9,986 nt of DNA from Methylococcaceae bacterium (GTDB lineage: Bacteria > Pseudomonadota > Gammaproteobacteria > Methylococcales > Methylomonadaceae). Shown here in pieces: positions 6,885 to 9,986 of the stretch. The translations under genes were made by a program, and so were the position numbers. The notes beneath the pieces are model-generated. The model was not told where the DNA came from. It searched no databases and worked only from the letters and a program-made list of their open reading frames with translations. Positions within the stretch are counted from its first letter, which is position 1. Each line of letters starts with the position of its first letter. The stretch is taken from assembly GCA_003155565.1 (NCBI GenBank), contig PMDM01000442.1:1-9986 (forward strand). Direction: 5' to 3'.

Positions 6885-7781
6885 ATGAATGCGCGCATTT
6901 TATTGCTGCTGACTGCCTGCAGTGCCGCTTGTGCTGAGTTGCCCCCAGTTGTTGGCAATGCCGGAGACGTGGCGACCAATCCGGCGGTTAATGCTCCCAA
7001 ACCACCCGCCTCATTAACAACAACTTATGAGATGATGAAGCGGACAGAGCAAATGCAAGCTGAAGTGCAGCAACTCACCGGCAAGGTAGAAGAGCAAGCA
7101 TCTCAGATTGAAGATCTTAAAAAGCAGCAAAAAACCATGTATACGGATTTCGATGACCGCCTACAGAGCATCGAAAATAAATCCGGTGGTGGCCAGCCGT
7201 CGGCAGAAATTCCCGCCGATTCTTCAACCCCAGCCGATACAGGGGCAAAAGAATCTCCAACACCACCTGCGACTACCGAGTTGCACGCTAGTCCAGACCA
7301 AGTTGTGGATAAACAACCTGCGGCAGTTGAAGCAGCGCCTGCAACTCCTGTTCAAGCACCAGCCCAATCTGCACCGGGATCTGCTCAAATTTCCGACGCT
7401 GAAAAACAGGAATATCAGCAAGGTTATGATGACCTCAGAAATGGGCGGACAGCGCAGGCCATAACTGAATTGAATGCCTATATTGCCAACCATCCAGGGA
7501 GCGCTTACGCGAGTAATGCACAATACTGGTTGGGTGAAGCCCATCGGGTTAATCAGGATAATGGCTCAGCCCGCAAAGCCTTCAATAGCGTCATTGAAAA
7601 ATATCCTAACTCCGAAAAAGTACCCGATGCTTTGTTAAAGCTGGGGTATATTGAAAAGGATGAGAAAAACTTGGCAAAAGCCCGTGAATATCTGATACGG
7701 GTAACCACGGAATTTCCAAACTCCAAAGCCGCAAAATTGGCACAAAAAAAATTGCCTATGCTTGAACAAAGCGCACACTAA
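6885..7781 (+). CDS. cpoB: Cell division coordinator CpoB (YbgF), TPR protein
   Basis: CpoB is a periplasmic protein that links Tol-driven outer-membrane constriction to septal peptidoglycan synthesis by PBP1B. The 298-residue product has an unusually short N-terminal signal (about 1-17, possible cleavage after ACA). A coiled-coil trimerisation segment follows (about 46-98), then a Pro/Ala/Thr/Gln-rich linker (about 100-168). Three TPR-like repeats (about 173-206, 210-243, 247-280) carry the family patterns AITELNAYIANHPGSAYAS, AQYWLGEAH and LLKLGYIEKDEKNLAKA. I chose ATG 6885 because AGAGGT (6871-6876) is well spaced from it. An in-frame TTG at 6882 is possible, and the pal stop in the same frame at 6876 excludes anything longer. 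LTAC at 9-12 resembles a lipobox but sits very close to the N-terminus. Confidence 0.95.
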   Translation: MNARILLLLTACSAACAELPPVVGNAGDVATNPAVNAPKPPASLTTTYEMMKRTEQMQAEVQQLTGKVEEQASQIEDLKKQQKTMYTDFDDRLQSIENKSGGGQPSAEIPADSSTPADTGAKESPTPPATTELHASPDQVVDKQPAAVEAAPATPVQAPAQSAPGSAQISDAEKQEYQQGYDDLRNGRTAQAITELNAYIANHPGSAYASNAQYWLGEAHRVNQDNGSARKAFNSVIEKYPNSEKVPDALLKLGYIEKDEKNLAKAREYLIRVTTEFPNSKAAKLAQKKLPMLEQSAH

Positions 7782-7783
7782 TT

Positions 7784-8425
7784 GTGAGTTCGCTGCGCAT
7801 AACGGAAATATTTTACTCATTGCAAGGCGAATCAAGTTCTGTTGGTATTCCCACAGTTTTCATCAGGCTCACCGGTTGTCCGTTAAGATGCAGCTATTGT
7901 GATACCGACTACGCTTTCACTGGCGGCGAAAAAAAGGAAATCAGCGCCATCATTGCCGAAGTCGAAAGCTACAAAACACGTTACGTCACAGTAACTGGTG
8001 GTGAACCGCTCGCGCAACCCTCGTGCCTGGAATTGATGACAAAACTGCTCGATCTGGGTTACATCGTATCTCTTGAAACCAGCGGTGCCATTGATGTCTC
8101 AGCGGTTGATCCTCGCGTCATCAAGGTGATGGATCTTAAAACGCCTAGTTCCGGGGAATTAAGTAAAAATTTATATCAAAACATTCAGTACCTGACCAAA
8201 AATGATCAGGTCAAATTCGTCATCGGTAACGAAGAAGACTACGGCTGGTCAAAGCAGATACTATCTGAATATCACTTGCCAGATTGTTGTGAAGTATTGT
8301 TTTCGCCTGTCATGGGACAGCAAAATCCAACCGAGTTGGCCAATAAGATACTACAAGACAGATTGCCTGTGCGCTTCCAAATTCAGCTTCATAAATTGCT
8401 TTGGGACGATGTCCGAGGCAAATAA
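7784..8425 (+). CDS. queE: 7-carboxy-7-deazaguanine synthase QueE (radical SAM)
   Basis: QueE rearranges 6-carboxy-5,6,7,8-tetrahydropterin to 7-carboxy-7-deazaguanine, the ring-contraction step of queuosine synthesis. The 213-residue product starts [16 protein letters not shown], typical of the family. It carries the iron-sulfur motif CPLRCSYC with C32, C36 and C39 (CxxxCxxC), and the SAM-binding segment [11 protein letters not shown]. The start is GTG at 7784, two bases after the cpoB stop. No clear Shine-Dalgarno is visible, so translation probably depends on coupling to cpoB. The length and the conserved N-terminus leave no better start. queC follows five bases after the stop. The other pathway genes (queD, queF, tgt) are not in this window. 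Confidence 0.97.
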   Translation: MSSLRITEIFYSLQGESSSVGIPTVFIRLTGCPLRCSYCDTDYAFTGGEKKEISAIIAEVESYKTRYVTVTGGEPLAQPSCLELMTKLLDLGYIVSLETSGAIDVSAVDPRVIKVMDLKTPSSGELSKNLYQNIQYLTKNDQVKFVIGNEEDYGWSKQILSEYHLPDCCEVLFSPVMGQQNPTELANKILQDRLPVRFQIQLHKLLWDDVRGK

Positions 8426-8430
8426 CCGAT

Positions 8431-9105
8431 ATGTCCAAAAAAGCTATCATCCTTTTATCTGGCGGGTTAGATTCCATCACCGTGCTGGCTCTCGCCCAGC
8501 AACAGGGATTTGACTGTTACGCCCTAAGTTTCGATTACGGACAAAGGCATAATGCCGAGCTTAAAGCGGCCAGTGAGATAGCCAAGACGTATCAAGTAAA
8601 AGATCACAAAATCGTTAAACTTGGACTGGGTTCTATCGGCGGCTCAGCGCTTACCGACGAAAATATCCAAGTTCCCGATAAACTCGAAGAAGGCATACCC
8701 GTCACTTACGTGCCCGCAAGGAATACCATTTTTCTTGCCTTTGCCCTGGGGTGGGCGGAAGTATTAAAAATAAGGGATATTTTTGTTGGTGTTAACGCAG
8801 TCGATTATTCCGGTTATCCCGACTGTAGGCCAGAATTCATCAAGGCCTTCCAACAACTAGCCGACCTTGCCACCAAAGCGGGTGCAGAAGGCGAACATTT
8901 CACCATACACACGCCGCTCATTTCCCTAAGCAAAGCCGAAATCATCAAGTTAGGTGTCAAGCTTGGGGTTGATTATACTCCTACGGTCTCTTGCTATTCT
9001 GCCGATAACCAAGGCCGGGCTTGCAGGGTTTGTGATGCATGCCGACTAAGAAAGCTGGGTTTTACCGAGTCAGGAGTCCCTGATCCAACCCGTTACCAAC
9101 AGTAG
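8431..9105 (+). CDS. queC: 7-cyano-7-deazaguanine (preQ0) synthase QueC
   Basis: QueC uses ATP and ammonia to convert 7-carboxy-7-deazaguanine to preQ0, directly following QueE. The 224-residue product has the PP-loop nucleotide-binding motif SGGLDS (10-15), the segment [11 protein letters not shown], the stretch [18 protein letters not shown], and [20 protein letters not shown]-terminal zinc site is formed by C188, C198, C201 and C204 (CRVCDAC). These are the four cysteines expected from E. coli QueC. ATG 8431 gives the standard start [12 protein letters not shown]. The nearest purine-rich site (GAGG at 8415-8418) is 12 bases upstream, which is long, so coupling to queE is likely. It is the last gene of the tolB-queC run, before tRNA-Lys. 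Confidence 0.98.
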   Translation: MSKKAIILLSGGLDSITVLALAQQQGFDCYALSFDYGQRHNAELKAASEIAKTYQVKDHKIVKLGLGSIGGSALTDENIQVPDKLEEGIPVTYVPARNTIFLAFALGWAEVLKIRDIFVGVNAVDYSGYPDCRPEFIKAFQQLADLATKAGAEGEHFTIHTPLISLSKAEIIKLGVKLGVDYTPTVSCYSADNQGRACRVCDACRLRKLGFTESGVPDPTRYQQ

Positions 9106-9112
9106 CATAGAA

Positions 9113-9129
9113 AAATCTTGCAAAGATTT
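9113..9129 (+). terminator. Small palindrome after queC, overlapping the tRNA-Lys -35
   Basis: AAATCTT (9113-9119) and AAGATTT (9123-9129) form a perfect 7-bp stem with a 3-base GCA loop, followed by a T-rich stretch (GTTTGATTGTT). It starts 8 bases after the queC stop and may be a weak intrinsic terminator, though the stem is AT-rich. It covers the -35 hexamer of the tRNA-Lys promoter at 9118-9123, so an operator role is the alternative. Confidence 0.35.
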
Positions 9130-9145
9130 GTTTGATTGTTATAAT
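9118..9145 (+). promoter_or_regulatory. Promoter of tRNA-Lys
   Basis: TTGCAA (9118-9123, four of six matches to the -35 consensus) is followed after 16 bases by a perfect -10 TATAAT (9140-9145). Initiation at about 9151-9153 would leave a leader of 7-9 bases before the mature tRNA 5' end at 9160. The position and quality are what is expected for a strong stable-RNA promoter. Confidence 0.75.
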
Positions 9146-9159
9146 TGTAAGTCTTTGTT

Positions 9160-9235
9160 GGGTCGTTAGCTCAGCCGGTAGAGCACTGCACTTTTAATGC
9201 GGTTGTCGCGCGTTCGAGCCGCGCACGACCCACCA
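9160..9235 (+). tRNA. tRNA-Lys (anticodon UUU)
   Basis: A complete 76-base cloverleaf can be folded by eye. The acceptor stem pairs 9160-9166 with 9225-9231. The D stem is GCTC/GAGC (9169-9172, 9181-9184), with GG in the D loop. The anticodon stem is CTGCA/TGCGG (9186-9190, 9198-9202), and the loop CTTTTAA places the anticodon TTT at 9193-9195. The variable loop has 5 bases. The T stem is GCGCG/CGCGC with loop TTCGAGC. The discriminator base is A9232 and CCA is encoded (9233-9235). It decodes AAA/AAG lysine codons. The 3' half of such genes is a common attachment site for tyrosine integrases, and integrase debris lies 258 bases downstream. It is read in the same direction as queC from its own promoter. 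Confidence 0.97.
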
Positions 9236-9297
9236 CCAAAGCTATTGATTCGTAAGTATTTCAGCAAGATTGCCCGTCGAGTTGAAGCAACTTAACC

Positions 9298-9337
9298 GCA
9301 GCAAGGCGCAAATTTAGGCGCACTTCTGCTTTATTTT
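9298..9337 (+). terminator. Probable terminator downstream of tRNA-Lys
   Basis: Bases 9298-9309 and 9318-9329 form a 12-position stem with three mismatches around a loop of eight bases. The four GC pairs nearest the loop (GCGC/GCGC) and the four at the base (GCAG/CTGC) are intact. TTTATTTT (9330-9337) follows immediately. This fits an intrinsic terminator 62 bases after the tRNA. The internal mismatches keep confidence moderate. An alternative is that the inverted repeat is part of the integrative element's left end. Confidence 0.4.
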
Positions 9338-9355
9338 GCTCAATGAGGTGGCGTA

Positions 9356-9493
9356 ATGAACCAAGAAAACAAATCCCCTTTAGCCCAATCCGGGGCTAAA
9401 AATCCAATCCAAGAAATTATTTATTCAAAGCGAGTTCGTTTGTTCGATCTGCTTTCAGAGAATTGCCTTGTCGATGTTTGTGGAGGTGCATAA
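9356..9493 (+). CDS. Small 45-residue ORF coupled to the integrase start
   Basis: I do not recognise a named family. The frame starts ATG at 9356 with GAGG (9345-9348) seven bases upstream and ends TAA at 9491-9493. Its stop overlaps the integrase ATG as TAATG. The 45-residue product begins MNQENKSPLAQSGAKNP, which is polar and probably disordered. It then has a basic amphipathic stretch (IYSKRVRLFDLLSENC, about 22-37) and ends with a short Cys/Gly tail. The ribosome site for the integrase, GGAGGT (9482-9487), lies inside its last codons. A good ribosome site and start/stop overlap support real translation. By position it could be a leader peptide or a small accessory or regulatory protein of the integrative element. 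No function can be shown from sequence. Confidence 0.55.
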   Translation: MNQENKSPLAQSGAKNPIQEIIYSKRVRLFDLLSENCLVDVCGGA

Positions 9494-9702
9494 TGGCTTA
9501 CATTCGCACTTTAGCAAACGGCAATTACCGCGCCGATGTCCGCATGAAAGGCATTGTCAAAAACAAAACCTTCCTTTCACAGTCATTAGCTCAAATCTGG
9601 CCGAATAAGATTGAACATAGCATTAAAAAGACCTATGCACCACCCCCTACCAAAACAGCGATTTTGCATGGGGTAAAATTCAGTAGGACTTTTGGGCGAT
9701 AA
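9493..9702 (+). pseudogene. Truncated tyrosine-type integrase, N-terminal arm-binding domain only
   Basis: The frame starts MAYIRTLANGNYRADVRMKG, the N-terminal arm-type DNA-binding fold found in phage and island integrases (pattern of a start Ile, Gly-Asn-aromatic, Val-Arg, then KNKTF). A strong ribosome site GGAGGT (9482-9487) lies five bases upstream. About 45 residues look native (to KIEHSIK, near 9630). The remaining 24 (Pro-rich, then basic, ending FGR) do not resemble an integrase. The core-binding and catalytic domains with the R-H-R-Y residues are absent, while full proteins usually have 300-400 residues. It is therefore a broken gene, probably cut by the insertion sequence that follows. 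It lies in the usual orientation of an integrase beside its tRNA target, reading away from the tRNA. Confidence 0.75.
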
Positions 9703-9705
9703 AAA

Positions 9706-9764
9706 CGGGATTTTTCAGTTCAACGGCCTATTTTGTCCAATTCATGCAGTCAACGGCGGGATTT
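9706..9764 (+). repeat. Interleaved short direct repeats in the presumed IS tail
   Basis: CGGGATTT occurs at 9706-9713 and again at 9757-9764. CAGTTCAACGGC (9716-9727) recurs as CAGTCAACGGC at 9747-9757, lacking one T. The copies are interleaved in opposite order, so this is not a simple tandem duplication. They may be transposase-binding subterminal repeats or leftovers of a rearrangement. Confidence 0.45.
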
Positions 9765-9801
9765 GGTGTGCTGCCCCCTTGTTTTTAGCGCATTACCGCC
9801 A

Positions 9802-9984
9802 TCACTGGGCGCAGTAAGGCTGCATAGGTTGCTCCAACGTGGCCTTATTGGACGCCTTCAGTAAGTTCATGCACATCCCCTTGAGCAACACTTGGGCATT
9901 GACTTTGTGGGCGCCAAAATAACGCGCCCTGGCCATCCCGAACAGCCGCTTCATCGTCCCGTGTAATGGTTTAATTAAACAGGA
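9802..9984 (-). CDS. IS5-like transposase, C-terminal end (partial)
   Basis: On the minus strand a frame open from the window edge ends with TGA (complement of 9802-9804) and gives 60 residues. The core reads KPLHGTMKRLFGMARARYFG, then AHKVNAQVLLKGMCMNLLKA. This matches the C-terminal pattern of DDE transposases of the IS5/IS4 superfamily: a Gly-Thr-Met/Leu-Lys segment containing the region of the catalytic Glu, a basic stretch, a Tyr-Arg/Phe-Gly turn, then a helical Asn-Leu end. The usual VE-x-x-F-G-T signature reads IKPLHGT here, so the catalytic Glu is not visible and the copy may be diverged or damaged. The gene continues beyond the window. It is on the strand opposite to all other genes here. 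Confidence 0.65.
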   Translation of the reverse strand, partial: SCLIKPLHGTMKRLFGMARARYFGAHKVNAQVLLKGMCMNLLKASNKATLEQPMQPYCAQ

Positions 9985-9986
9985 CA

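Larger units (their letters stand above)
9637..9986 (-). mobile_element. Partial insertion sequence (IS5-like) entering from the right
   Basis: The transposase 3' end on the minus strand, followed by about 165 non-coding bases up to where the integrase frame stops resembling its family, suggests one end of an insertion sequence. The left border near 9630-9640 is set only by loss of integrase similarity. No terminal inverted repeat or target duplication can be confirmed because the other end lies outside the window. Positions 9703-9801 contain no gene that I can see, only short direct repeats (9706-9764). Confidence 0.5.

Noticed and set aside
7108..7464. Alternative-frame 118-codon + strand ORF within cpoB
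   Set aside because: It arises in the low-complexity linker region; the CpoB frame is continuous and has domain matches on both sides.
8202..8513. 103-codon + strand ORF across the queE-queC junction
   Set aside because: Shifted frame through two well-supported conserved genes.
9278..9292. Small hairpin AGTTG-AAG-CAACT downstream of tRNA-Lys
   Set aside because: Only 5 bp, without a T-run; the hairpin at 9298-9337 is a better terminator candidate.
9160..9986. Second copy of the tRNA-Lys 3' end marking the far attachment site
   Set aside because: No duplicate of the T-arm or acceptor end is visible downstream within the window; it could only lie beyond the right edge.

Overview
This window is a piece of a gammaproteobacterial chromosome. 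It carries the conserved cluster ruvC-ruvA-(orf86)-ruvB-ybgC-tolQ-tolR-tolA-tolB-pal-cpoB-queE-queC followed by tRNA-Lys(UUU), all on the + strand. The gene order and the protein flavour (long Ala/Lys/Glu-rich TolA, Ser/Gly/Asn-rich Pal linker, moderate GC) suggest a methanotroph-like member of the Methylococcales. That placement is an inference from memory, not a search result. In the right-hand ~650 bases the core chromosome gives way to mobile-element debris.

Positions 1-2091 hold the Holliday-junction genes: the last codons of ruvC, ruvA overlapping its stop, and ruvB. ruvA and ruvB are normally adjacent. Here an AT-rich 86-residue hypothetical gene (738-998) with its own putative upstream signals separates them.

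Positions 2084-7781 hold the Tol-Pal envelope system. ybgC, tolQ and tolR each overlap the previous gene by 4-11 bases and tolA follows 7 bases after tolR, so ruvB to tolA look co-transcribed. A 107-base AT-rich gap holding a promoter candidate and an imperfect palindrome precedes tolB. tolB, pal and cpoB then run closely packed. TolQ/TolR form the proton-driven inner-membrane motor, TolA spans the periplasm, TolB and the lipoprotein Pal are the outer-membrane partners, and CpoB links the machine to septal peptidoglycan synthesis. YbgC is the acyl-CoA thioesterase that usually accompanies it.

Positions 7784-9105 hold queE and queC, which convert 6-carboxytetrahydropterin to preQ0 for queuosine tRNA modification. 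They are packed 2 and 5 bases apart behind cpoB.

Positions 9106-9986 begin with a tRNA-Lys(UUU) gene that has an almost ideal promoter. It is followed by a terminator-like hairpin, a 45-codon small ORF whose stop overlaps the start of a tyrosine-type integrase, that integrase cut off after about 45 native residues, and the 3' end of an IS5-like transposase entering from the right on the minus strand. This reads as an integrative element at the tRNA-Lys 3' end, later broken by an insertion sequence or deletion. I see no complete novel system. The most informative parts are the coupled small ORF plus integrase at this tRNA hotspot and the unexplained orf86 inside ruvAB.
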